From the NCBI GenBank assembly GCA_937927725.1, contig CALBSE010000067.1:1-33389 (forward strand): 33,389 nucleotides of DNA. Direction: 5' to 3'. Of the stretch, positions 23,310 through 31,388 are shown one piece after another. This DNA comes from an uncultured Actinomycetes bacterium. Its GTDB lineage: Bacteria > Actinomycetota > Acidimicrobiia > Acidimicrobiales > Acidimicrobilacustridaceae. The position numbers were made by a program, and so were the translations under genes. Each line of letters starts with the position of its first letter. The stretch's first letter is position 1. Under the pieces are notes generated by a model that did no database searches, was not told the DNA's origin, and saw nothing but the letters and a program-made list of their open reading frames with translations.

Positions 23310-24530
23310 TTAGAAGTTTGTGATGTTTGCCGTCAAGAGCGGCGACTCAACACTGTTGTTGAAGCTCGGCGTATTGCACTTGTAAGTGGTGGCTGCACTA
23401 CGAGCATCGACGATGCACGTCGACGCGTTCGCGTAGTTGCGAGCGCTCGGGTTCGCCGCGTCCTTATCTGAAGTGAACTTCAACTTGAATGTGACGTCGA
23501 CATTCACACAGGCGCCAGAAAGTTGTTCGATGCAATAACTGCCCGTCCACGACATTTCTTCATCAGACACATTCGCCTTGAGATAACCGCCGATGAAGGC
23601 GGTCTCGCCCGAGGGGATCTCGGTAACTGCCTTCAACGCCACCGGGTCAATGAGAAGTCCACTGCCAGCAGTGCCGTTGCCACCACTGGTCAGGCGCATG
23701 GGCCGGCCACTTGAATTCTTCACCTGCATTCGAAGTGGATAGTTGCTGATATCGAAGTTGCCTCGGGGATTCCACGAACTTGACTCAATCGTGTTTGTGA
23801 GTCGACACGACAGGTATTCGCCCTGCCTGTCACAGTTACCGCCATTTGTGCCCGAGAACGGTGATTCCGCTTCTGGCTGAGCAGCTTTCTGCGTCGCGTC
23901 GAACGGCGCCATCAGGCTGCTCACGAAGATACGCACTGCCGGCCCAGTCGACTGACGGTGAGGCATGAACTGCACTGCAGCCGTTTCCATGAATGGATTC
24001 GGGTTGAGCAGGCGGGCTTGATTCGGGAAAACGCTGCCCGTGGTGTACACGCGAATCGAACCACGGTAGCCAGAGGTCGACGTACAGAGACCTTTGTCAT
24101 CGAGGTAGCCATCATCAGCGCTGCCCGATTGCCGGTAACTCTCGCAATAGGCATTTGAAAGAGTCAGCGGGAACTTTGAGCCAAGCGTGTCCGGGCCCGT
24201 GAACCTCTTGGTCTTGTTCGTCAGAGCGAAACACAGCGAAATATCTGGAAGCCCATAAAACGAAACTGCATCGTTGCAATACGCGCCGATATTGATGTTG
24301 CAGTAGGGGTAGCCCCGAGCGCCAAATTTCGCGTACTCAGAAAGATCAGGCTGTGTGTTTTCGCATCCGTTCGGCCCAGGCCAGCCGGCATTTCCCACTG
24401 CAGCCCCGCGACTCACATCGCTCTCATTCTGAGCGTCGCGGACGCCGCTGGAGCATGCGGCGGCCAGGACCAGCAGTGCCGTAAGCCCGATCGCCAGAGC
24501 GCCAAGGCGAATTCGTTTCGTCGTCGTCAT
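23310..24530 (-). CDS. Cysteine-rich lipoprotein of unknown function
   Basis: A 406-residue protein with a clear lipoprotein signal peptide ending LAAAC (Cys26). The mature part has twelve further cysteines, an even number that suggests disulfides outside the cell. Many Asn, Ser, Thr and Tyr residues and short strand patterns point to an all-beta surface protein. I recognise no domain. It sits after leuA on the same strand but has its own near-consensus promoter, so it is probably not part of the leucine regulon. It ends 20 bp from the bidirectional terminator after leuD. Confidence 0.8.
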   Translation of the reverse strand: MTTTKRIRLGALAIGLTALLVLAAACSSGVRDAQNESDVSRGAAVGNAGWPGPNGCENTQPDLSEYAKFGARGYPYCNINIGAYCNDAVSFYGLPDISLCFALTNKTKRFTGPDTLGSKFPLTLSNAYCESYRQSGSADDGYLDDKGLCTSTSGYRGSIRVYTTGSVFPNQARLLNPNPFMETAAVQFMPHRQSTGPAVRIFVSSLMAPFDATQKAAQPEAESPFSGTNGGNCDRQGEYLSCRLTNTIESSSWNPRGNFDISNYPLRMQVKNSSGRPMRLTSGGNGTAGSGLLIDPVALKAVTEIPSGETAFIGGYLKANVSDEEMSWTGSYCIEQLSGACVNVDVTFKLKFTSDKDAANPSARNYANASTCIVDARSAATTYKCNTPSFNNSVESPLLTANITNF

Positions 24531-24536
24531 GTCAAC

Positions 24537-24565
24537 AACGTAGACACCCGCGTTCGCAGGGTCAA
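24537..24565 (-). promoter_or_regulatory. Near-consensus leaderless promoter of the Cys-rich lipoprotein gene
   Basis: TTGACC (24565-24560), exactly 17 nt, TACGTT (24542-24537), then 6 nt to the ATG at 24530. No Shine-Dalgarno sequence fits between. One of the clearest promoters in the window. Confidence 0.65.
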
Positions 24566-24594
24566 GTACTCACGTTGTGCGGAGCAACCAGCCG

Positions 24595-26175
24595 TCAGGC
24601 CAATGAGCCGGGGCGGACAACCGCAGTTGGGTCTTCGCCTGTGTCGCGAATGCGCACGATGCGGTTCAGTGCATTGAGCAAAGCTCGAGCTGAAGCCTCA
24701 ACCACGTCAGTGGAAAGGCCACGGCCTGGCATCGAAACACCGTCGACCTCGAAGCGCAGTGCCACATCGGCCAACGCATCGACGCCGCCGGTCACCGAGG
24801 TGACGGCGTAATCGGTAAGCGTTCCTTCGATGCCAGTGGCGTTGCGAATCGCTGCACAGGCTGCGTCGACCATGCCTGAGCCTTCGGCCGTGGCTTCGAT
24901 TTTGGTGCCGTCGTGGTCGAGCACGATGGTTGCCGTCGGCGTTGAACTCGAGCCACCGTTACTGTCGAGCGACACGAGCGAGAACGCGTAGCGAACCGTG
25001 TCGCCCATTTCCTCGGCGACCAACGCTTCGAGATCGGCATCGCTCAGTTCAACTTTGCGATCGGCCAGTTCTTTGAAACGAGCGAAGACCTGATTGAGCG
25101 CATCGCCGTGCAGGTCGTAACCCATCTTCTTCAAAGTGTCGGCAAAGGCATGGCGACCAGAGTGCTTGCCCAGAACGATTTTCGACTCGCCCTGACCAAC
25201 TGCTGCTGGATCCATGATTTCGTAGGTGGTGCGCTCATTCAGAACACCGTGCTGATGGATACCCGATTCGTGCGCAAACGCATTACGGCCAACAACGGCC
25301 TTGTTGTATTGCACGGGGTAACCCGTCAGTCGGCTGACCAGGCGCGAGGTGCGGGCCAGTTCCTCTGACTTGATACCGGTGTCGATGCCGCCGAAGTAAT
25401 CGGAACGTGTGCGCAGCGCCATGACGATTTCTTCCAGCGCAGCGTTACCGGCACGCTCACCCAAACCGTTGACGGCACATTCAACCTGGCGAGCACCCAA
25501 CTGCACTGCAGCCAGTGAGTTGGCAACGGCCATGCCCAGATCGTTATGGCAGTGGGTGGAAATGATGTAGTCGCCCTTGACGACCTTGCGGACGTTGGCC
25601 AGACGTTCGGCGTATTCCTGCGGAACAGCGAAACCAACGGTGTCGGGGATGTTCAGCGTTGTCGCGCCATTGTCGACGGCGATCTGCAGAACCTCGCACA
25701 TGAAGTCGAAATCGGAACGCGACGCGTCTTCCGGCGAGAACTCGACATCGTCGGTATAGGAACGAGCACGAGCAACACCCGATGCCGCTTCGGCCTTGAC
25801 CTGATCGGGAGTCATTCGCAGCTTGTGCTTCATATGCGTTTCGCTGGTGGCAATGAAGACGTGAATGCGATGACGTTCGGCCGATTCGATGGCTTCCCAA
25901 CAACGGTCGACGTCGCCGAGCGCTGTGCGAGACAGGCCGCAAATAACTGGCCCGCGCACTGACTTCGCAATGGCCTGCACCGATTCAAAGTCGCCCTGAC
26001 TCGCAACCGGGAAACCAGCCTCGATGACATCGACGCCGAGTCGTGCGAGCTGTTCCGCGATCTCGACCTTCTCGCCCTGATCGAGCGAGATTCCCGGCGA
26101 CTGTTCGCCGTCACGAAGGGTCGTGTCGAAAATGATGACCCTGTCGTTGTTTGCGGTGCTGTCGGTGGTGGTCAT
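24595..26175 (-). CDS. leuA: 2-isopropylmalate synthase
   Basis: A 526-residue DRE-TIM metallolyase making the first committed leucine intermediate from acetyl-CoA and 2-ketoisovalerate. FDTTLRDGEQSPG is at residues 16-28, the metal-binding H208-x-H210 in STHCHNDLG, then NGLGERAGNAALEE. A C-terminal leucine-sensing domain runs from about 400. This is the E. coli-like LeuA type, not the longer mycobacterial type. AAAGG lies 7 nt before the ATG. The gene follows a leader peptide, hairpin and terminator at 26238-26331, so it should be under attenuation besides feedback inhibition. Confidence 0.96.
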   Translation of the reverse strand: MTTTDSTANNDRVIIFDTTLRDGEQSPGISLDQGEKVEIAEQLARLGVDVIEAGFPVASQGDFESVQAIAKSVRGPVICGLSRTALGDVDRCWEAIESAERHRIHVFIATSETHMKHKLRMTPDQVKAEAASGVARARSYTDDVEFSPEDASRSDFDFMCEVLQIAVDNGATTLNIPDTVGFAVPQEYAERLANVRKVVKGDYIISTHCHNDLGMAVANSLAAVQLGARQVECAVNGLGERAGNAALEEIVMALRTRSDYFGGIDTGIKSEELARTSRLVSRLTGYPVQYNKAVVGRNAFAHESGIHQHGVLNERTTYEIMDPAAVGQGESKIVLGKHSGRHAFADTLKKMGYDLHGDALNQVFARFKELADRKVELSDADLEALVAEEMGDTVRYAFSLVSLDSNGGSSSTPTATIVLDHDGTKIEATAEGSGMVDAACAAIRNATGIEGTLTDYAVTSVTGGVDALADVALRFEVDGVSMPGRGLSTDVVEASARALLNALNRIVRIRDTGEDPTAVVRPGSLA

Positions 26176-26237
26176 AACGGTGCCTTTCGGGGCAGGTAGT
26201 GCTTTGTGGGGAAGAAACGGAAACTGGCCGGAGAACG

Positions 26238-26270
26238 AAAAAACCTCCCGGCCCGAGGGCGCAGGAGGTT
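26238..26270 (-). terminator. Attenuator terminator ahead of leuA
   Basis: AACCTCC pairs with GGAGGTT (26270-26264 with 26248-26242), enclosing an inner GCC/GGC stem, and is followed by a run of T (six A on the plus strand at 26238-26243). It lies 25 nt after the leader-peptide stop and 60-70 nt before the leuA ATG. Confidence 0.85.
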
Positions 26271-26296
26271 GGCAGGCGCCATATGTGGCACCCGCC
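26271..26296 (-). promoter_or_regulatory. Leader hairpin starting at the leader-peptide stop codon
   Basis: GGCGGGTGCC-ACATAT-GGCGCCTGCC (26296-26271) is a 10-bp stem with two G-U pairs and a 6-nt loop. Its first base is the G of the leader TAG. The build matches the hairpin of the leuB leader. Confidence 0.7.
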
Positions 26297-26331
26297 TAAC
26301 GAAGTAGAAGCTCCAGAGCGAAAGAACGCAT
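26296..26331 (-). CDS. leuL: Leucine leader peptide controlling leuA
   Basis: An 11-residue frame, MRSFALELLLR, four of eleven residues leucine, with CTT CTA CTT in a row just before CGT TAG. CTA looks like an uncommon leucine codon in a GC-rich genome, which would sharpen stalling. A hairpin begins at its stop codon and a T-tailed terminator follows, all ahead of leuA. A promoter TTGCAA-17-CAGACT ends 6 nt before this ATG, so the transcript should start at the leader ATG. This is a standard leucine attenuator layout; translation of the peptide is inferred. Confidence 0.82.
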   Translation of the reverse strand: MRSFALELLLR

Positions 26332-26337
26332 GGCAAG

Positions 26338-26366
26338 AGTCTGCCGGGGTCTCGCACCGATTGCAA
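26338..26366 (-). promoter_or_regulatory. leuA leader promoter, leaderless
   Basis: TTGCAA (26366-26361), exactly 17 nt, CAGACT (26343-26338), then 6 nt to the leader-peptide ATG at 26331. The -10 departs from TANNNT in its first base. Confidence 0.55.
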
Positions 26367-26378
26367 CCATGGTCCATT

Positions 26379-26397
26379 CCCCGCTGGTCCAGCGAGG
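26379..26397 (-). terminator. Inverted repeat after serA, possible weak terminator
   Basis: CCTCGCT-GGACC-AGCGGGG on the minus strand begins 11 nt after the serA stop. There is no T-tract after it, so it may be an mRNA 3'-end stabiliser or a weak terminator that isolates serA from the leuA leader promoter. Confidence 0.4.
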
Positions 26398-26407
26398 TTT
26401 GGGGACT

Positions 26408-27964
26408 TCAGATGGCGTCGACGGAAACGATGCCTTCGACCGCACGCAGACGCTCGCAGACCTCAGCCGGAACCGCTTCGGTGATGGAAAGCACCATCAT
26501 CGCTGAAGCGCCATTCGGGGCCTGGCCCACGTCCATATCGGCAATGTTCAGGCCAGCTTCACCCACGATCGTGCCAACGAAGCCGATCATGCCGGGGCGA
26601 TCGTCATTTCGAACCACGAGCATGTGATTGGCCGGCGGAACATCAACGCGGTGGTCGTCGACCATCACAAGGCGAGCCTCGCCGTCGAGACCCATGAGCG
26701 TGCCGGCCAGCGAATGAGCGCCACCACGAATGGTGATGAGGTTCACGAAGTGATGCGCAGTCGTGGTGGTCGATTCGGTGACAGTGATGCCGCGCTCTTC
26801 GGCCATCTTCGGTGCATTCACATACGACACCGGATCATCACTGATGCGGCCAAAGAAACCCTTGAGCAACGACAGCGTCAGGATGCGCGTGTCGTAACCG
26901 CCGATTTCGCCTTCATAAGAAATCTCGAGCGACTCAACACCGGTTGCGAGTCCGCCGAAGGTTGCGCCAAGTCGTTCGGCAAGCGAGAGGAACGGACGGA
27001 CAGTTTCACTGGCTTCAGCTGCATTCACGTTCACCGCAAACGGAACAAACTCGCCAGCAAGAGCGAGCCCAACCATTTCGGCGATGGTGTCGCCCGCCTT
27101 GTCCTGCGCTTCGTGGGTGCTGGCACCGAGATGCGGAGTAACGACAACCTCGGGAAGTTCGAACAGTGGTGACTCGGTGGTCGGTTCTTTGTCGAACACG
27201 TCGATGGCGGCGCCACCAACATGACCCGAACGAATCGCGTCGGCGAGATCGCTTTCCACGATGATCCCACCGCGAGCCACATTCACAATGCGAATGCCCT
27301 TCTTGGCTTTCGCCAAACGCTCGGCATTTAGAAGGCCAACAGTTTCGGGCGTCTTGGCAACATGCAGCGTCACGAAATCTGAAACCGCAAGCAATGTGTC
27401 GAGATCGACTATGTCGATGTTCATCTTGCGGGCCATCTCAGGAGACACGAAGGGGTCGTACGCCACGATCTTCATACCGAAGGCCATCGCCCGTTGGGCA
27501 ACGAGCTTGCCGATACGACCGAGGCCGACAACACCGAGCGTCTTGTCGGCGAGTTCTACACCTGTCCAGCGGCTGCGTTCCCAACGACCGGCAACGAGAG
27601 CAGCATGGGCCTGGGGAACATTGCGGGCCATCGACAGCAACAGCGCCATGGTGTGTTCGGCCGCAGAGAGAATGTTCGACTGCGGCGCGTTCACAACCAT
27701 CACACCGCGTTCGGTGGCGGCCGCGGTGTCGACATTGTCGAGACCAATACCAGCGCGACCAACCACGATGAGGTCGGTTCCAGCAGCGAGCACCTCGGCG
27801 GTGACATCAGTGGCGGAACGAATGATGAGCGCGTGGGCTCCCTTGATGGCCTCGATGAGTTGCTCGGGGGTCAGGCCCTCCTGCACGTCGACGGTGTGGC
27901 CAGCAGCGCGAAGGCGATCAAGGCCGCCGTCAGCGATGGTTTCAGTAACAAGGATCCGTGCCAT
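26408..27964 (-). CDS. serA: D-3-phosphoglycerate dehydrogenase (long form with ASB and ACT domains)
   Basis: A 518-residue NAD-dependent enzyme opening serine synthesis. The NAD-binding GLGRIG is at about 147-152, the Arg of NVARGG near 235 and the catalytic His in TPHLGASTHEAQ near 280. After about residue 310 comes the intervening (ASB) domain, and a C-terminal ACT domain from about 445 (HMLVVRNDDRPGMIGFVGTIVGEAGLNIADMDVGQ) that senses serine in relatives. The length and domain order match the mycobacterial type. AAGGA lies about 10 nt before the ATG. It follows the S9 peptidase gene by 54 nt. Confidence 0.96.
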   Translation of the reverse strand: MARILVTETIADGGLDRLRAAGHTVDVQEGLTPEQLIEAIKGAHALIIRSATDVTAEVLAAGTDLIVVGRAGIGLDNVDTAAATERGVMVVNAPQSNILSAAEHTMALLLSMARNVPQAHAALVAGRWERSRWTGVELADKTLGVVGLGRIGKLVAQRAMAFGMKIVAYDPFVSPEMARKMNIDIVDLDTLLAVSDFVTLHVAKTPETVGLLNAERLAKAKKGIRIVNVARGGIIVESDLADAIRSGHVGGAAIDVFDKEPTTESPLFELPEVVVTPHLGASTHEAQDKAGDTIAEMVGLALAGEFVPFAVNVNAAEASETVRPFLSLAERLGATFGGLATGVESLEISYEGEIGGYDTRILTLSLLKGFFGRISDDPVSYVNAPKMAEERGITVTESTTTTAHHFVNLITIRGGAHSLAGTLMGLDGEARLVMVDDHRVDVPPANHMLVVRNDDRPGMIGFVGTIVGEAGLNIADMDVGQAPNGASAMMVLSITEAVPAEVCERLRAVEGIVSVDAI

Positions 27965-28019
27965 AGGGGTCCATCCTTACGGGCCGACCGTCTGGTCGCC
28001 AACCCGGTAGCGGGGGGTG

Positions 28020-30047
28020 TCAGAGATGAGCGATGTCGATGGGTTCGACATCATCAGCAAGATCGAAACCGAGCACCTTGCTGTAGAAGTAGGCCTCGGC
28101 TTCGAGGGCTCGCTTGATCGTGGCGGCCTGACGGAAACCGTGCTGTTCGCCTTCAAATTCGAGGTACGCCCACGGCACGCCGTTGGCGTCGAGTGCTTCC
28201 ACAATCATTTGCGATTGGTTCGGCGGAACGATTTCATCCTCAAGACCCTGGAGAACGATCAGCGGACATTCGAGATCTTCAACATGATGGATCGGCGAAC
28301 GCTCTGTATAGATGTCGCTACGAGCCGGCCACGGTCCAACGAGTGAGTCGAGATAGCGAGCTTCGAACTTGTGCGTGTCGCGGGCGAGCGCTTCAAGATC
28401 AGCCACGCCGTAAAGACTGCAGCCCGCAGCGAAAACGTCACGGAACGTAAGCGCGCTCAACGTGGTGAAACCGCCAGCACTTCCGCCGCGAATGATGAGT
28501 CGGTCGCGATCGGCGTCACCGCGATCAACGAGAAGGCGCGTTGCGGCGATGGAATCATCAACATCAACAATTCCCCACTCACCGATAAGGCGGCGACGAT
28601 ACGAACGGCCGTAGCCAGTGGAACCGCCATAGTTGACATCGACAACACCGAAACCGCGTGACGTCCAGAATTGCACGCCAAGGTTTAGTTGTGGACGAGC
28701 AGCTGACGTGGGCCCACCGTGGCTCAGAACAATGAGCGGCGCGCGTTCGTCGTCGGGCGCCGTGAAGTCCGGGTTCGTTGGCGGGTAATAGAGGCCATGT
28801 GCGAATCGATCGCCAGATGTTGCGAACGTGATCGGTTCGGGAGTGGAGTACCACTCGGCGCCGATGCCCAAGTCGCGTGCTGGCCGCAACGGTGCCGATA
28901 GAACTGCCGTCGAACCATCGATATCGGGCTTCGACGGAATGTCGAGCACCGCGACGACGGCTTCGGAAGTTGGCGATGCTCCGACAACGACAGCCCCGTA
29001 ACCAAACGCGCGCACCGACGAAAGCGCCGTGAACGGCGACTCAAGGGGCACCATCGCTCCGCCCCCGGCAGGAATGACACCCAGATGATCGATGCCCAAC
29101 TTGAACCATGCGACGAGAATGCGGCCATCAGCAAGCACGGCGTAGCGAGAATTATCGAACACCCATTGGGGAACGCCGATCTCGGCGTCGACTGGAGCGA
29201 TTGGTGTTGCGTCAGCGGCAACTCCGTTCGCAACAAGTGCATGAACTGCTTCAGCGGATACTTGGTAAAGGTTCCACCAATCCGTGCGATCCGAAATGAA
29301 CAGCAACGAGCCATCGGAAGCCCACTCAGGCTGGGTAATGGATTCGTCGCGACCGCCAGCGACCACGCGAGTGTCGCCAACAACGATCTGTCCGTCATCG
29401 GATTGATCGTCGTACATCGAGGCGACGCAAAGTTCGGTGCCGTCCCATGGCATATCGGGGTGATTCCACCGGAACCACGTGAGCACGTTGCCGGAAGGAT
29501 TCACACGAGGCGCAGCAACAAAGTCTGAACCCGAAACGAGAACAACTGGTTCGGCCGGTTCCCCGTTGTGATGCACACGCACAGCGACGATCTCGTTGAT
29601 CGGTTCAGCGTCGGCGCTTTCGTGGCGCTCGCGCACGCAGACGACCCAACGGCCATCGGCGGTGAAGCGACCATCGGCGTAGCGGTCGCCATGACGATCG
29701 GCCGGTTCAGGCGTAAGAGGTGTTGGGGTCGAAGTCCCAGCGGCCAAGCGATAGAGGCGCTGATCGGTCCAGTTCACGAACACAACGTCGGAACCGTGCA
29801 GCCACCAGGCTCCCCCGCCGTATTCGTGCACACGGGTGCGGGCACCAAAACTCTCGGGCAGAACATCAACGGATGCGCCACCGGGACGATGGCGGACTAA
29901 CTGAACACGGCCACCCTCTTCGGGTCGAGCCTCGGACCACCACACGTCATCGCCACCGACGAATACCTCGCCGATTGAAACGGACTTGGAAACGATGAGA
30001 TCGGCCGTGATCGGTGAGGACCACGAACCGAACGGTGCAATTGTCAT
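28020..30047 (-). CDS. S9 family (prolyl oligopeptidase-type) peptidase
   Basis: A 675-residue protein: an N-terminal beta-propeller to about residue 410 with repeated WD/YR-type strands, then an alpha/beta hydrolase domain. The triad is visible as Ser in GGSAGGFTT (about 520), Asp in GLEDEIVPP (about 600) and His in GEQHGFR (about 635). It resembles S9C acylaminoacyl peptidases or dipeptidyl peptidases, and no signal peptide is seen, so it acts in the cytoplasm on short peptides. I start at ATG 30047, 7 nt after the aminotransferase stop, rather than at 30113 inside that gene. It lies between two amino-acid genes. Confidence 0.9.
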   Translation of the reverse strand: MTIAPFGSWSSPITADLIVSKSVSIGEVFVGGDDVWWSEARPEEGGRVQLVRHRPGGASVDVLPESFGARTRVHEYGGGAWWLHGSDVVFVNWTDQRLYRLAAGTSTPTPLTPEPADRHGDRYADGRFTADGRWVVCVRERHESADAEPINEIVAVRVHHNGEPAEPVVLVSGSDFVAAPRVNPSGNVLTWFRWNHPDMPWDGTELCVASMYDDQSDDGQIVVGDTRVVAGGRDESITQPEWASDGSLLFISDRTDWWNLYQVSAEAVHALVANGVAADATPIAPVDAEIGVPQWVFDNSRYAVLADGRILVAWFKLGIDHLGVIPAGGGAMVPLESPFTALSSVRAFGYGAVVVGASPTSEAVVAVLDIPSKPDIDGSTAVLSAPLRPARDLGIGAEWYSTPEPITFATSGDRFAHGLYYPPTNPDFTAPDDERAPLIVLSHGGPTSAARPQLNLGVQFWTSRGFGVVDVNYGGSTGYGRSYRRRLIGEWGIVDVDDSIAATRLLVDRGDADRDRLIIRGGSAGGFTTLSALTFRDVFAAGCSLYGVADLEALARDTHKFEARYLDSLVGPWPARSDIYTERSPIHHVEDLECPLIVLQGLEDEIVPPNQSQMIVEALDANGVPWAYLEFEGEQHGFRQAATIKRALEAEAYFYSKVLGFDLADDVEPIDIAHL

Positions 30048-30054
30048 GTGTTGG

Positions 30055-31260
30055 TCAGCTGCTCTTTGCGACGAGTTCCGCGATGCGACCGATGCCTTCG
30101 ATGATGTCGGCATCGCTCACCGCGAACGAAATACGCACGTAGCCCGGCGCATCAAATGCTTCACCGGGAACAAGGGCAACCTTGGCCTGATCGAGAATGA
30201 CCTCACACAGTTCCGAGGTCGTCGTTGGCGTCACGCCACCGAAGTTGCGACCGAAGAGGCCTTCCATCGACGGGAACGCGTAGAACGCGCCTTGCGGCAC
30301 CATGCAGGTGACACCAGGAATGTCGTTGAGGAGTCCGTGGATGAGAATCGCACGACGCGCGAATGCCTCGCGCATTTCCTCAACGCATTCGAGTCCCCCT
30401 TCGAGCGCAGCGATTGCGGCGCGCTGTGAAACGTTGGCGACGTTCGAGGTCGAATGCGACTGCAGGTTCGTTGCGGCCTTGATGAGGTCGGCTGGTCCGA
30501 TCATCCAGCCGACGCGCCATCCGGTCATGGCGTAGGTCTTGGCAACGCCGTTAAGGATGACGCAGGTATCGGCAAGACCAGGCACCTCGGCGAGAATTGA
30601 GGTGAACACGTTGTCGCCGAAGGTGAGGTGTTCGTAGATCTCATCGGTGATGACCCAAATGCCGTGCTTGAGTGCCCATTCACCAATCGCACGAACTTCC
30701 TCCGGCGGATACACCGCGCCGGTGGGGTTCGAAGGCGAAACGAACACGAGTGCTTTGGTCTTGTCAGTGCGCGCAGCTTCGAGCTGTTCCACCGTGACGC
30801 GGAAACCCGACTCGACATCGGTGGGAAGGACAACCGACACGCCACCGGCCAACGCAATGGGCTCGGGGTACGTCGTCCAGTACGGCGCCGGAAGTAGAAC
30901 TTCGTCGCCAGGGTTCAGTAATGCTTCGAAGGTGTTGTAGACGGCGTGCTTTCCACCGTTGGTAACGAGTACCTGACTGGCCGACACTTCAACCTTTGAA
31001 TCGCGAAGTGTCTTGGCCGCAATTGCTTCCTTCAACTCGGGCAGACCAGCAGCCGGCGTATAGCGATGGTTCTTCACATCGCGCGCAGCTTCAACCGCGG
31101 CCTCGACCACATGGGCCGGCGTCGGGAAGTCGGGCTCTCCCGCACCAAAACCGATGACCGGTTCGCCCGCAGCCTTCAAGGCCTTTGCTCGGGCATCAAC
31201 CGCAAGGGTCGCTGATTCGGAGATGGCGGAGACTCGGCGAGAAAGGCGCTCTGGGGCCAT
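30055..31260 (-). CDS. Aspartate-type aminotransferase (class I/II, AspB-like)
   Basis: A 401-residue fold-type I PLP enzyme. GFGAGEPDFPTP near residue 38, VSPSNPTGAVYPP near 172, DEIYEHLTF near 205 and the PLP lysine in NGVAKTYAMTGWRVGW (about 238) are the class Ib aspartate/prephenate aminotransferase pattern. It transfers the amino group between aspartate and 2-oxoglutarate; prephenate as substrate cannot be ruled out. GAGGA lies about 8 nt before ATG 31260. It heads the minus-strand set with the S9 peptidase and serA and is divergent from serC. Confidence 0.92.
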   Translation of the reverse strand: MAPERLSRRVSAISESATLAVDARAKALKAAGEPVIGFGAGEPDFPTPAHVVEAAVEAARDVKNHRYTPAAGLPELKEAIAAKTLRDSKVEVSASQVLVTNGGKHAVYNTFEALLNPGDEVLLPAPYWTTYPEPIALAGGVSVVLPTDVESGFRVTVEQLEAARTDKTKALVFVSPSNPTGAVYPPEEVRAIGEWALKHGIWVITDEIYEHLTFGDNVFTSILAEVPGLADTCVILNGVAKTYAMTGWRVGWMIGPADLIKAATNLQSHSTSNVANVSQRAAIAALEGGLECVEEMREAFARRAILIHGLLNDIPGVTCMVPQGAFYAFPSMEGLFGRNFGGVTPTTTSELCEVILDQAKVALVPGEAFDAPGYVRISFAVSDADIIEGIGRIAELVAKSS

Positions 31261-31388
31261 GGGGGAAGTCCTCGGATCGACTGATGTTGGCGCCCGAACG
31301 CTACCGGTTCGGCGGCCCTCCCCTGCAGCGAATTCGATGTGACTCACGGCGTAACGCGACCACCGGCCTGAGATGCGACGATGGAGAG

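Noticed and set aside
26176..26407. T-box or riboswitch ahead of leuA
   Set aside because: No T-box sequence or specifier-loop structure is seen, and the 230-bp gap is fully explained by promoter, leader peptide, hairpin and terminator.
31185..31388. Upstream extension of serC to 31185
   Set aside because: It overlaps the divergent aminotransferase start, and homologues begin at the GTG at 31389.
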